A stretch of DNA of 64,000 bases, taken from NCBI RefSeq assembly GCF_009617995.1, contig NZ_CP044129.1, positions 2,852,001 to 2,916,000 on the forward strand. The letters are read 5' to 3'. The stretch is from Halomicrobium sp. LC1Hm. GTDB taxonomy: Archaea; Halobacteriota; Halobacteria; Halobacteriales; Haloarculaceae. The notes under the pieces were generated by a model. That model saw only the letters and a list, made by a program, of their open reading frames with translations. It had not been told where the DNA came from and searched no databases. Below are positions 50,435-59,547 of the stretch, one piece after another (the first letter of the stretch is position 1; each line of letters starts with the position of its first letter). Position numbers and translations under genes: made by a program.

Positions 50435-51138
50435 CGGTCTCTGACGCTCGCCAGCACGTCCGCCAGCGCCTCGCTCGCCGCGTCGAGCAACGCCGCGCCG
50501 CGGTCGGCACTCGCCGCTCGCGGATCGCCGACCGTCCCGTTCTCGCTGAACTCGTCGGTGTCGTAGGCCAGATTGACGCCGTGTTCGAACTCGCCCCACG
50601 AGTCGGCGGCGTCGGCCGCGCTGGCTTCGAGGCGGTCGCTCCGGACGAGTTCGGGGTCGGTCGCCAGGAGGAGGCTCGTCTCGACCGGGCCGCCGTGGCC
50701 CATGTCCGGCGCGTCGACGGCGTCGAACCAGGTCAGCGGGACCGCGTAGGCCGTCCCGTCGCGGGTGACTCGCCCGCAGATCTCCCGGAGCGCGTCGACG
50801 TTGCCGCCGTGGCCGTTGACGACGACGACCCGATCCCAGCCGTGGCTGGCGAGGCTCGCGATCGTCTCGCCGACGTAGTCTCGGAAGGTGTCCTCGCCGA
50901 CCCACAGCGTCCCAGCGAAGTGGCGGTGTTCCTCGGCGACGCCGACCGGGATCGCGGGCGCGACGACGACCTCGCCGTCGTAGGCCTCGGCCCCGGCTTC
51001 GGCGACGGCCTCGGCCGTGAGAACGTCGGTCCCCAGCGGGCCGTGGGGGCCGTGCTGTTCGGTGCTGCCGACCGGGAGGACGGCCAGGTCCGTGTCGAGA
51101 TCCGCGGCGTCGGTCCAGGTGGCCTCGGAGAGGTGCAT
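50419..51138 (-). CDS. arfB: Creatininase-family amidohydrolase (ArfB-like)
   Basis: The 239-residue protein has the creatininase metal centre: VGSTEQHGPHGPLGTD (Glu, His, Asp ligands), the WDRVVVVNGHGGN strand-loop and GHGGPVETSL (catalytic-site Glu). In archaea this family includes ArfB, which removes the formyl group from a pyrimidine intermediate on the way to riboflavin and coenzyme F420. Its last codons and stop lie inside the palindromic element. Creatinine hydrolysis is unlikely in this setting. Confidence 0.82.
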   Translation of the reverse strand: MHLSEATWTDAADLDTDLAVLPVGSTEQHGPHGPLGTDVLTAEAVAEAGAEAYDGEVVVAPAIPVGVAEEHRHFAGTLWVGEDTFRDYVGETIASLASHGWDRVVVVNGHGGNVDALREICGRVTRDGTAYAVPLTWFDAVDAPDMGHGGPVETSLLLATDPELVRSDRLEASAADAADSWGEFEHGVNLAYDTDEFSENGTVGDPRAASADRGAALLDAASEALADVLASVRDRDSTN

Positions 51139-51192
51139 ACGTGTGTGTGGCCGGCGAGGGAGACAAGCGTACCGCTCTCGGCCGCCGCGAGA

Positions 51193-51708
51193 TCAGACGA
51201 TCGAGTTGGGCCGGGTCCGGAAGTACTCGAAGACGAGTCCGAGGCCGACGCCGTAGACGACGTGTGCCAGCAGCGTCAGGACGGCGTAGCCGACGAGCGC
51301 GAGGCCGGACTGGCCGGTGTAAAAGCCCAGTACGAAGCCGGTCCAGATCGCGAACCCGAAGAACGCGCCGCTGACCGGGTCTCGACGACCGGGCAGGTAC
51401 TCCTTCAGCGAGGCGTACAGCAGCGGCCAGGGGGCCATCCCACCGGCGAGGAAGATGAGATAGCCCGCGAGGATCGGTGGGACCAGTTCCTCGATACCGA
51501 CGAGTTCGGTCAGCAGCGCGAACGCCGACCGCTCGAAGACGCCGAGGCTCTCCGCGATGAGGAGGACGACCGTCGACAGCGCCGTTCCGACGAGTCCGCC
51601 CGCCGCGCCGACGACGCCGTCGCCGACGATGCCGATCAGGCTGTCGAACTCCTCGGTTTCGCTCAGTTCGTCGACCGGATCGTCGACGCCGTGCGGTGGC
51701 CCAGACAT
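51193..51708 (-). CDS. Small multi-pass membrane protein
   Basis: The 171-residue protein has an acidic cytoplasmic start and four helices (about residues 30-50, 70-92, 112-130, 138-160). Glycines are spaced through the helices and a basic tail ends it. It resembles the haloarchaeal histidine-kinase-independent DUF6789-like membrane group, as does the gene at 21755, but the match is loose. It lies upstream of the ArfB-like gene on the same strand. Confidence 0.6.
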   Translation of the reverse strand: MSGPPHGVDDPVDELSETEEFDSLIGIVGDGVVGAAGGLVGTALSTVVLLIAESLGVFERSAFALLTELVGIEELVPPILAGYLIFLAGGMAPWPLLYASLKEYLPGRRDPVSGAFFGFAIWTGFVLGFYTGQSGLALVGYAVLTLLAHVVYGVGLGLVFEYFRTRPNSIV

Positions 51709-51876
51709 GTCACGTTATACCGTGCCAAGCAGTAAAAACCCCTCGAACGTGTTAGACAGTTCACTGGTTTGCCCGAGATCGGACGCGAGACGTCGAAGGG
51801 CCGGACCGGCGGCCGTCCGTCTGTTGCTCACATCGTCACCCGGAGTGGCGAGTCCTCCCGCGGCGTGTCGGCGGTG

Positions 51877-53070
51877 TCACTCCGGAACGTCTCCGATGGC
51901 GACGAGGCCGTCGCTGCTGCTGGTCGCGAAGAACACGGCACCGTCGGCGAGGGTCGGTCCGATCGAGGGCGTGTGGAAGCCGTCCATCACGTAGTCCCAG
52001 CGCGCCTCGCCCGTCTCGCGGTCGAACGCGGTGATCGTCCGGTCGGTGGACTCGCCGCCGTCGGCCATCGCGACCACGGTCTCGGTCCCGACCGAGCAGC
52101 CGTCGGTGTACACCCACTCGTCGTAGTGCCACCGGGTCGTTCCGTCGGCGATGTCGACGGCGGTGAGTCCGTCGTCGCTGGTCACGAACGCCGTCGTGCC
52201 GTCGGTAGCGACCGTCGCGTCGAAGGTCGTCCCGTCGTAGTCGAACGAGTAGAGTTCGGTGCGGCGGTCGCCCGTCTCCCGGTCGTGGACGACGAGCGTC
52301 CGGTCGTCGACGACGAGGACGCCGCGGTCGGTCACGACCGGCGCGCTCGGGGACCGGCCGTCGAGCGAGCGCGTCCAGCGGACCGATCCGTCGGCGAGCG
52401 CGGCGAGCGTGTCTGTCCCGTCGACGCTGCCGACGGCGTAGATCGTCCCGTCGGCGATGGCGGGTGTGACCCGCTGACCCGGCAATTCCGGCGTTTTCCA
52501 GCGCCGTTCGCCGTCCGTCGCCCCGAACGCCTTGAGGCCGTCGGCGTACGGAACGACGATCGTCCCAGACGCCGCGACGGCGAGCAGTTCCGCAAGCGAC
52601 GTGTCGATCCCCTCGACGGAGCGCTCCCAGTCGACGCCTCCCTCCTGTCGGTCGAGGGCGACGAGGCCGGAGTCGTGTGCGACGACGAACCGGCCGTCGA
52701 GGAGGGCGCGTCCGTGACGACCCTCCCTGCCGAGCGTCGTTCGCCACTGTTCGGTGCCGTCCTGTGCGTCGAGCGCGATGGCGCTGCCGTCGTTGCTGGG
52801 ATCGAAGTTCGTGGTGTAGATCGTGCCGTCGGCGATAACCGGGTCCCAGCGCGTGAACGCCGAGGACGTCCACGCGAAGGCCGCCCGCGAGGGCGCGGAG
52901 ACGGCCGGGGCGAACGTGTTGGCGGCGTCGGCCCCGTGCTGTGTCCAGGAACCGCCGGGGACCTCGGGCAGTGGCGTGTTCCCCCCGCTCGTCCACGGAA
53001 GCGCCGATAGGCATCCAGAGAGGGCCGCCGTGCCAGCGCAGGTCGTCGTCAGGAACGTCCGTCGATCCAT
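51877..53070 (-). CDS. PQQ-like beta-propeller Tat lipoprotein
   Basis: The 397-residue protein has a signal MDRRTFLTTTCAGTAALSG with a lipobox cysteine, then seven or so propeller blades with the repeated pattern W-then-A-I-A-D-G-T-I-Y (PVIADGTIYTTN, PAIADGTIYAVG) and A-L-D-A-x-D-G-x-x-x-W. Such BamB/PQQ-dehydrogenase-type propellers act as scaffolds or, with bound quinone, as dehydrogenases; active residues for the latter are not evident. The ATG at 53070 starts a clean signal peptide. Confidence 0.87.
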   Translation of the reverse strand: MDRRTFLTTTCAGTAALSGCLSALPWTSGGNTPLPEVPGGSWTQHGADAANTFAPAVSAPSRAAFAWTSSAFTRWDPVIADGTIYTTNFDPSNDGSAIALDAQDGTEQWRTTLGREGRHGRALLDGRFVVAHDSGLVALDRQEGGVDWERSVEGIDTSLAELLAVAASGTIVVPYADGLKAFGATDGERRWKTPELPGQRVTPAIADGTIYAVGSVDGTDTLAALADGSVRWTRSLDGRSPSAPVVTDRGVLVVDDRTLVVHDRETGDRRTELYSFDYDGTTFDATVATDGTTAFVTSDDGLTAVDIADGTTRWHYDEWVYTDGCSVGTETVVAMADGGESTDRTITAFDRETGEARWDYVMDGFHTPSIGPTLADGAVFFATSSSDGLVAIGDVPE

Positions 53071-53160
53071 GCTAGCGCTTGAAATAATATTTTGATAAAT
53101 CCGACGGAATCGAGCAGCGGAGCCGCGACGGCGGGCGGCGAAGTCGGCCACACGACAGTG

Positions 53161-53244
53161 TCATGCTGCCGGCTGTCACTGTTTCGAGAGAGCCGCGACC
53201 ACGAGGTCGCGAAATGCTGCACAGACGGACAGCCGGCGGTATCA
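53161..53244. repeat. Palindromic element (copy B)
   Basis: The 84-bp element runs from TCATGCTGCCGGCTGT to ACAGCCGGCGGTATCA, with inner stem GCGACC/GGTCGC. On the minus strand it begins TGATACCGCC, and that TGA is the stop of the trpB gene. It is the same length as copy A and aligns with it throughout. Confidence 0.82.
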
Positions 53245-54396
53245 GGAGAGGTCGAACTGTTCTGCGGCCTGTGCCATGTCCTTGTCGCCCCGGCCGGAGA
53301 GGTTCACGAGGATCGTCTCGTGGTCGCCGTCCTCGGCCAGTTGCTTCGCGAGCGCGAGGCCGTGGCTCGTCTCCAGTGCGGGGATGATCCCCTCGGACTC
53401 GGAGAGTTCGCGGAACGCGTCGAGCGCTTCCTCGTCGGTGATCCCGCGGTACTGTGCGCGGCCGAGTTCGCGGAACATGGCGTGTTCCGGGCCGACACCG
53501 GGGTAGTCCAGGCCCGCCGAGACGGAGTGGACAGACACGTCGTCGTCGATGACCCGCGTCTTCATCCCGTGGAGGACCCCCTCGGAGCCCGCCGCGAGCG
53601 GCGCGGCGTGGCGCTCCGAGTCGGCACCCTCACCGCCGCCCTCGCCGCCGTAGAAGGCCACGTCGTCGTCCCGGAAGGCGTGGAACAGCCCCATGGCGTT
53701 CGAGCCCCCGCCGACGCAGGCCACCGCGGCGTCGGGCAACTCGCCCGTGCGCTCGCGGAACTGCTCGCGGGCCTCCTCGCCGATGACGCTCTGGAAGTCC
53801 CGGACCATCCGCGGGAACGGGTCGGGGCCGACGACGCTGCCCACGAGATAGTGGGTGTCGTCGACGTTGTGAGCGAAGTCCTCCAGAGCGACGTCGACGG
53901 CCTCGGCCAGCCCCTCCTCGCCCTGCGTCACTTCGTTGACCTGCGCACCCATCAGGCGCATCCTGAAGACGTTCATCCGCTGGCGCTCGACGTCTTTCTT
54001 GCCCATGTAGATCTCCGTGTCGAGGTCCAGCAACGCGCCGGCCATCGCCGTCGCCGTGCCGTGCTGGCCCGCGCCGGTCTCGGCGATCAGTCGCTCCTTG
54101 CCGGCCTGTTTGGCCAGCAGCGCCTGTCCGAGCGTGTTGTTGATCTTGTGGGCCCCGCCGTGGAGCAGGTCCTCGCGCTTGAGGAAGATCTCCGCACCCC
54201 AGCGGTCGCTGAGCGTCTCCGCGTGAAACAGGGGCGTCGGTCGCCCGGCGAACGATTCGAGCAGGTCCCGGAGCTCCGTCTGGAACGCCGTCGTCTCTCG
54301 AATGTCGTCGTAGGTCGTCGCGAGCTGTTCGAGCGGTGCTACCAGCGGATCGGGGACGTGGCGGCCGCCGTACCCCGCGAAGTCGCCATCAGACAT
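53242..54396 (-). CDS. trpB: Tryptophan synthase beta chain
   Basis: This 384-residue PLP enzyme condenses indole with serine. The cofactor lysine is Lys84 in HGGAHKINN, the phosphate loop is GGGSNAMG, and AETGAGQHGTATA and GLDYPGVGPEH are conserved. The residue in GSVVGPDPFP is aspartate where many TrpBs have histidine. No trpA or other trp gene is adjacent, which is unusual if this is the main copy; it may be a detached or second TrpB. It ends in palindromic element B. Confidence 0.92.
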   Translation of the reverse strand: MSDGDFAGYGGRHVPDPLVAPLEQLATTYDDIRETTAFQTELRDLLESFAGRPTPLFHAETLSDRWGAEIFLKREDLLHGGAHKINNTLGQALLAKQAGKERLIAETGAGQHGTATAMAGALLDLDTEIYMGKKDVERQRMNVFRMRLMGAQVNEVTQGEEGLAEAVDVALEDFAHNVDDTHYLVGSVVGPDPFPRMVRDFQSVIGEEAREQFRERTGELPDAAVACVGGGSNAMGLFHAFRDDDVAFYGGEGGGEGADSERHAAPLAAGSEGVLHGMKTRVIDDDVSVHSVSAGLDYPGVGPEHAMFRELGRAQYRGITDEEALDAFRELSESEGIIPALETSHGLALAKQLAEDGDHETILVNLSGRGDKDMAQAAEQFDLS

Positions 54397-54466
54397 ATGG
54401 GGACCCTCTACCGCCCGCGGTCTTAAATCTTCTATCGTGAGACAGCCCGCCGCGACGGCGGCGCGC

Positions 54467-55003
54467 TCACAGCGTCTTCTCGAAGTGGATCAGCTCGTAC
54501 TCGCCCTGTACCGAGCGGTCGACCTCGCGATAGCCCGCAGCGGGGTAGAACCGTGCCGCCGCTTCCTGCCGGACGGCCGTCGTCGCCAGCAGCGTCTCGA
54601 AACCCAGCTGGGCGGCCCGTCGTTCGAGGGCCGCCAGCAGGTCCCGGCCGTGGCCGCGACCCTGCATCGGCGGGGCGACGCGCATCCGGTGGAGTTCGGC
54701 AGCGCCGGGGACCGTCCGCTCGTCGTCGTGGCCAGACTCCGAGGGCAAGAGCCCGCCCATCGCGACCACCGGTCCGTCGAAGGTCTCGGGGACGGCGGCG
54801 TCGCTGTCGTCTTCGCCGTCCCCGATACCGACCAGAAACGCCCCGCCCGCGTCGAGGTACTGCGTCTCGATTGCCCGGAGGTCGTCGGTGCCGGGCACGT
54901 CCGCCGGATCGGTGCCGGCGACCCGCATCGCCCACTCGTGGAGTTCCCAGACGGCGTGGGCGTCTCGCGGGTCGTACTGTCGGAGGGTCAGCTCGCTCGC
55001 CAT
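54467..55003 (-). CDS. GNAT family N-acetyltransferase
   Basis: The 178-residue protein has the GNAT acetyl-CoA motif as RMRVAPPMQGRGHGRDLLAAL, preceded by the VVAMGGLLP strand and followed by LLATTAVRQEAAARFYPAAGYREV. The acceptor is unknown. ATG 55003 begins the family-like part (SELTLRQYDPRDAHAVWELH). Confidence 0.85.
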   Translation of the reverse strand: MASELTLRQYDPRDAHAVWELHEWAMRVAGTDPADVPGTDDLRAIETQYLDAGGAFLVGIGDGEDDSDAAVPETFDGPVVAMGGLLPSESGHDDERTVPGAAELHRMRVAPPMQGRGHGRDLLAALERRAAQLGFETLLATTAVRQEAAARFYPAAGYREVDRSVQGEYELIHFEKTL

Positions 55004-55143
55004 CGCTCTGTCTGGGGGTGTTCGGCGAGTGGCTTCAGCCTGCCGGCCGGCGCTGGATAGTGATTCACTTCGCGCCCAACAACGCACACAAACGGACGTG
55101 CGGTGTCCGAAGCCACTTCCGGGTGCCCGCCGAAGTGAGGCCG

Positions 55144-56163
55144 ATGTCAGACACCAACCGCGTCTTCTTGCTTGCGGAGCGACCCGACGGACGGCCGGAC
55201 GAGGACACCTTCGAGCTGGCAGAGCGCGACGTGCCGACGCCAGGCCCCGGCGAAGCACTCGTCCGGACGCTGTACCTCTCGGTCGACCCCTACATGCGCG
55301 GTCGGATGGACGCCCGCGAGTCCTACGCCGATCCGTGGGGCGTCGGCGATCCGATGGAGGCCGCCGTCGTCGGGGAAGTCGTCGAGTCCAACGGCGCGGG
55401 CCTCGAAGCGGGGACCGTCGTCACGGGCGAACTCGAATGGGCCGACTACGCAACCGCGCCGGGGACGGAGCTGTACCCCATCGACCCCGAACTGGCCCCG
55501 ATCTCGACGGCGCTGGGCGTGCTGGGCATGCCCGGTCGCACGGCGTACTTCGGGACCAAGGAGATCGCACAGCCGACCGCGGGCGACACGTTCGTCGTCA
55601 GCGGCGCGGCGGGCGCGGTCGGCTCGGTCGCCGGCCAGATCGCGGGCCTCCAGGGCGCTCACGTGGTCGGCTTCGCCGGCTCTGACGAGAAGGTCCAGTT
55701 CCTCGAAGACGAACTCGGCTTCGACGCCGGGATCAACTACAAGGCGACCGACGACTACGGAGCGGCACTCGACGAGGCGGCCCCCGGCGGCGTCGACGCC
55801 TACTTCGACAACGTCGGCGGCCCGATCACCGACGCCGTCTTCACCCGACTCAACGTCGACGCTCGCGTCGCCATCTGTGGGCAAATCTCTCAGTACAACG
55901 CGACCGAACTCCCGACCGGCCCCCGCAAGCTGGCGACGCTGGTCGAGAAACGCGCCACCGTCGAAGGGTTCCTCGTCGGCGACTACCAACCCCGCTTCGA
56001 GGCCGCGACCCGGCAGCTGGGCGAGTGGGTCCAGACCGGCGACGTCCAGTACCGCGAAACCGTCACCGAGGGCCTGGAGAACGCTCCCGACGCCTTCCTC
56101 GGCCTCTTCGAGGGCGAGAACATCGGCAAGCAGCTGGTGAAAGTCGCCGAGCGGGACGCCTGA
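55144..56163 (+). CDS. NADP-dependent MDR oxidoreductase (CurA/PTGR type)
   Basis: This 339-residue zinc-free medium-chain reductase is close in layout to leukotriene B4 dehydrogenase and E. coli CurA: TLYLSVDPYMRGRM near residue 45, the nucleotide motif SGAAGAVGSVAGQIA near residue 158, and VDAYFDNVGG. These enzymes reduce activated double bonds of ketones and aldehydes. It stands alone. Confidence 0.9.
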   Translation: MSDTNRVFLLAERPDGRPDEDTFELAERDVPTPGPGEALVRTLYLSVDPYMRGRMDARESYADPWGVGDPMEAAVVGEVVESNGAGLEAGTVVTGELEWADYATAPGTELYPIDPELAPISTALGVLGMPGRTAYFGTKEIAQPTAGDTFVVSGAAGAVGSVAGQIAGLQGAHVVGFAGSDEKVQFLEDELGFDAGINYKATDDYGAALDEAAPGGVDAYFDNVGGPITDAVFTRLNVDARVAICGQISQYNATELPTGPRKLATLVEKRATVEGFLVGDYQPRFEAATRQLGEWVQTGDVQYRETVTEGLENAPDAFLGLFEGENIGKQLVKVAERDA

Positions 56164-56320
56164 CACAGCCGCAGTCGTCCGACAGCGGTTCGCGCTCTCG
56201 TCACGACCACCGCGGGACCGTGCCGACCGTCACGGAGCGTGCGCCGCTGGCGTCGCGTGACGAGGCGGCTCGCTCGCCGACACCCCCACGCTCTTTCGGG
56301 CGTGAGGCGTAGTCGAAGCC

Positions 56321-56905
56321 ATGTTGCAAGAAGCGACGCAAGCGCCGACCGTCGAGCCGTCGACGAGCGCCATCCTCGGGGAGTTCGTCGACGGGATCGT
56401 CGTGGCAGTGCCGCGGCTGCTGTCGGGACTGCTCTTTCTCGTGCTCGCCTATCTCACGATCAAGCTCGTGCTGGCGGTCGTCCGGTCGGTCGTCGATCGG
56501 CTCTACCGGGACGAGGAGCAGCTTATCGTCGATCTCGTGGTCACTGTCGTCGGGATCTTCCTGTGGTTCGGGGCGACGCTGGGGCTCCTGAAGGTCGTGG
56601 GGCTGGGCGAGGTCGCCGCCAGCCTCGGCACCGCCAGCGGCTTCATCGGGCTGGGTGTCGCGTTCGCACTCAAGGAGATGATCGCCGACACTGTCGCAGG
56701 GGTGTACCTCCTGCAAGACGAGGACTTCTCGGAGGGAGACCGCGTCGAGACCGCGTCGGTGACGGGCCGGCTCGTGAGTATCGACCTCCGGAAGACCCGG
56801 ATCGAGACCGACGAAGGGAACCTCGTGGTCGTCGCCAACCGCGACGTCGAGAAGCGCTGGACGCGCCACGCTCGGGCCGACCAGGACCTCGATGCGGGCC
56901 GCTGA
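56321..56905 (+). CDS. MscS-like mechanosensitive channel (short)
   Basis: The 194-residue protein has two to three helices, the pore-lining pattern GTASGFIGLGVAFALKEMIADTVAGVYLLQDEDF of the MscS third helix, and a beta domain (GDRVETASVTGRLVSIDLRKTRIETDEG). It stops shortly after NRDVEKRW, before the usual alpha/beta C-terminal cage, so it is a minimal form that may open under osmotic down-shock. Confidence 0.88.
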   Translation: MLQEATQAPTVEPSTSAILGEFVDGIVVAVPRLLSGLLFLVLAYLTIKLVLAVVRSVVDRLYRDEEQLIVDLVVTVVGIFLWFGATLGLLKVVGLGEVAASLGTASGFIGLGVAFALKEMIADTVAGVYLLQDEDFSEGDRVETASVTGRLVSIDLRKTRIETDEGNLVVVANRDVEKRWTRHARADQDLDAGR

Positions 56906-56913
56906 GGCGCGGA

Positions 56914-57600
56914 CTACGCGAAGTGCGATTCGGCGTCGGCTTTCGCTCGATCGACGACGAACGCCTCGGCCTGGGTCATCGCCCGCAGCGCCTCGTCGGT
57001 GTAGTCGACCGTGATCGACGGGAGCGCGCGTGCCAGCCCGCCCAGCAGGTCGCCGGGGTCGATGTCGATAGTCAGTGCGTAGGCCTCGGGCGAGGCGTGC
57101 AGCGGTTCGGTGAAGGCAAACTGGGCGTCGATCAGGTCCGTCGTCGCTTCCCAGTCGTAGGCGGTCGCCGCGGCGGCCCACAGCGACTCCGCGTCGGCGG
57201 CGACCAGCGGCGCGACGGCGTCGCCCATGCGTCGCTGGCGAGCCAGCAGCGTCTCGCGGAGTTCGCGCTTGCGGTCCGGTGAGATGTCGGATCGGAGTGC
57301 GTCCCAGTAGAGGTCGCGGGCCAGAATCTCGTCGGCGAAGGCCTCGAAGTCGTCGTCGCTGGCGGCATAGGAGAGGACCGCGTCGAACTGGTGGAGGATC
57401 GCGTCCCGGTAGGACTGCAGTTCTGGCTGGACGATCTTCCGGTCGACCGTTTCGCTGTGCGAGAGGAGGCGATCGATCACCGCCCCCTCCGGACCGGTGG
57501 CGCTGCGCAACGCCCGGGAGATACTGAAGGCGTCGCTCGTCTTGCTTGCCAGTCCGTTCACGTACCGCTCGAACCCGTCCCTGACGGCAGCGCGTGTCAC
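56914..57600 (-). CDS. DUF5781-like haloarchaeal protein
   Basis: The 228-residue, mostly helical acidic protein starts at GTG 57600 and reads TRAAVRDGFERYVNGLASKTSDAFSISRAL, which I recall as the DUF5781 type. The second half has YALTIDIDPGDLLGGLA and VDYTDEALRAMTQAE. No enzyme motif is visible. It diverges from the preQ0 operon. Confidence 0.65.
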   Translation of the reverse strand: MTRAAVRDGFERYVNGLASKTSDAFSISRALRSATGPEGAVIDRLLSHSETVDRKIVQPELQSYRDAILHQFDAVLSYAASDDDFEAFADEILARDLYWDALRSDISPDRKRELRETLLARQRRMGDAVAPLVAADAESLWAAAATAYDWEATTDLIDAQFAFTEPLHASPEAYALTIDIDPGDLLGGLARALPSITVDYTDEALRAMTQAEAFVVDRAKADAESHFA

Positions 57601-57679
57601 ATTGTCCCGTGAGGGCCGGATCCCCCTATCGGTTTCGGCGGTTCGGACGTTTTAAGCGCCCCCAGAGTAATACCCAGGT

Positions 57680-58135
57680 ATGGCTGAAGGATTATCGACC
57701 GAGCGGTCGGACGCGATCGCCGACGCGGGCGAGCGAGAACTCGTCGTCGGCGGCGACCGTCCCATCCGGATCAGCACGGGCCACCGGATCATGCACCACG
57801 ACGGGAAGTGCAGTCGGCCCCACGGCCACAACTACGAGGTGACGGTCCGGGTGACCGGGGCGCTCACGACGGACGGGTGGGTCGTCGACAAGGGCGACGT
57901 GACCGACGCCATCGACGACTGGGACCACCGCTTCCTCGTCGAAGCGGGCGATCCCCTCGTCGACGCCTTCGAGCGCAGCGGCGACGGCGACGCGCTGGTC
58001 GTGCTCGACCACCCGCCGACGGCGGAAGTGATGGCGATCGTCCTCGAAGAGCGACTCGCGGACTCACTTCCGGACACCGTCAGCGACGTGGGTGTGACCG
58101 TCCGCGAGACGGGCGAACTCGCAGCGGGGCCGTAG
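57680..58135 (+). CDS. queD: 6-carboxytetrahydropterin synthase
   Basis: This 151-residue enzyme of the PTPS fold has zinc ligands His35, His48 and His50 (GHRIMHHDGKCSRPHGHNYEV) and catalytic Cys44 in the same segment. It converts dihydroneopterin triphosphate, made by FolE, to 6-carboxytetrahydropterin. It is first in queD-queE-folE-queC; a TTTTAAG box 25-30 bases before the ATG suggests a leaderless message. The next gene starts directly after its stop. Confidence 0.93.
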   Translation: MAEGLSTERSDAIADAGERELVVGGDRPIRISTGHRIMHHDGKCSRPHGHNYEVTVRVTGALTTDGWVVDKGDVTDAIDDWDHRFLVEAGDPLVDAFERSGDGDALVVLDHPPTAEVMAIVLEERLADSLPDTVSDVGVTVRETGELAAGP

Positions 58136-58912
58136 ATGCCCGTCGACGCCGATCCGGTCGCGGAGGGCGCGGCCGAGACGCCGCCAGAGGCCGACGCCCT
58201 GCCGATCAACGAGCTGTTTCACTCGCTCCAGGGCGAGGGGAAGCTGGCGGGGGTCCCGTCGGTGTTCGTCCGGACGAGTGGCTGTAACCTCCGGTGTTGG
58301 TTCTGTGACTCCTATCACACCTCCTGGGAGCCCAGCCACGCCTGGCTGACGATCGACGAGATCGTCGCCGAGATCGAGGGCTACGACGCCGACCACGTCG
58401 TGGTGACCGGCGGCGAGCCGCTGATCCACGAGGAGACCCTCGACCTGCTGGAGCGACTCGACGAGCGAGGGTATCACACCACCGTCGAGACCAACGGGAC
58501 CGTCCCCGTCGACGCGCCGATCGACCTGGCGAGTGTCAGCCCGAAGCTGGCGTCCTCGACGCCGACCCCCGAGCGGGACCCGACCGGCGAGGGCGACTGG
58601 GAGCAGCGCCACGAGCAGCGCCGCCTCGACCACGAGGCGCTGGCGACGCTCGTCGAGCGCTACCCGACCCAGCTGAAGTTCGTCGTCACCGGTCCCGACG
58701 ACGTGGCGGAGATCGACCGGACGGTCGAGGAGCTTCGAGAGCGAACCGAGACGACGATCGACGACGCAGACGTGCTGTTGATGCCCGAGGGGCAGACGCG
58801 TTCGGACCTCGACGAGACGCGCGGGGTCGTGGCCGACCTCGCGCTGGAACGTGGCTACCGATACACGCCGCGACTCCACGTCGACCTCTGGAACGACGCC
58901 CCGGGCACCTGA
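58136..58912 (+). CDS. queE: 7-carboxy-7-deazaguanine synthase
   Basis: This 258-residue radical-SAM enzyme carries the iron-sulfur cysteines as C-x3-C-x2-C at residues 50, 54 and 57 (SGCNLRCWFCDSY), preceded by the family start LFHSLQGEGKLAGVPSVFVR and followed by VVTGGEPL. It rearranges carboxytetrahydropterin to the 7-deazaguanine skeleton. It follows queD without a gap. Confidence 0.93.
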   Translation: MPVDADPVAEGAAETPPEADALPINELFHSLQGEGKLAGVPSVFVRTSGCNLRCWFCDSYHTSWEPSHAWLTIDEIVAEIEGYDADHVVVTGGEPLIHEETLDLLERLDERGYHTTVETNGTVPVDAPIDLASVSPKLASSTPTPERDPTGEGDWEQRHEQRRLDHEALATLVERYPTQLKFVVTGPDDVAEIDRTVEELRERTETTIDDADVLLMPEGQTRSDLDETRGVVADLALERGYRYTPRLHVDLWNDAPGT

Positions 58913-58920
58913 GACACATC

Positions 58921-59547
58921 ATGACCGACGAGACAACGATGGAGGACGCGACCGAGGCGGCGAACGCTCCGGCCGCAGTCCCCGACGGCGAGGGTATCGA
59001 CTGGGAGAAAGCACAGGAAGGCACCCGCCTCCTGCTTGAATCGATGGGCGAGGACCCGACCGCGGACGGCCTCGAAGCCACCTGGCAGCGCCGGGTGCCC
59101 GCGCTGTTCGAGACGTTCAGCGAGGCCAACCGCGAGGCCGAGAAGCCGACGATGCGGACCTTCGAAGCCGATCAGGAGGGGCTGGTCGTCAAGACCGGCA
59201 TTCCGGTCTACAGCCTCTGTGAGCACCACCTGCTGCCCTACCACGGGACGGCACACGTCGCCTACCGACCGGACGAGCGGGTCGTCGGCCTCTCGAAGCT
59301 GGTCCGGTACGTCCGCTGGCAGGGCCGCAAGCCCTCGATGCAAGAGCGACTGACGCGTGACATCGCCGACGGACTGGCCGCCGAGCTAGACGCCGCGGCC
59401 GTGCTGGTCGAGATCGAGGCCACCCACATGTGCGAGGCCATGCGCGGCGTCGAGACGGCCACCACGACGACGACTCGCTCGGTCGTCGGGACGCCGACGA
59501 CGACCGAACGCGAGCGGTTCACCGACGCCGTCAAGAAACATGAGTGA
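58921..59547 (+). CDS. folE: GTP cyclohydrolase I
   Basis: This 208-residue type IA enzyme has zinc ligands in YSLCEHHLLPYHG (Cys100, His103) and in ATHMCEAMRG, with GLSKLVRYVRW before. It makes dihydroneopterin triphosphate, the first intermediate of both preQ0 and archaeal pterin synthesis. Its position inside the que operon and the mptD gene at 48365 fit both uses. The last codons overlap the queC start by eight bases. Confidence 0.95.
   Translation: MTDETTMEDATEAANAPAAVPDGEGIDWEKAQEGTRLLLESMGEDPTADGLEATWQRRVPALFETFSEANREAEKPTMRTFEADQEGLVVKTGIPVYSLCEHHLLPYHGTAHVAYRPDERVVGLSKLVRYVRWQGRKPSMQERLTRDIADGLAAELDAAAVLVEIEATHMCEAMRGVETATTTTTRSVVGTPTTTERERFTDAVKKHE

Noticed and set aside
57692-58012. 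Antisense frames over the que operon
   Set aside because: The sense genes carry all catalytic residues of QueD, QueE, FolE and QueC; the antisense frames are shadows.
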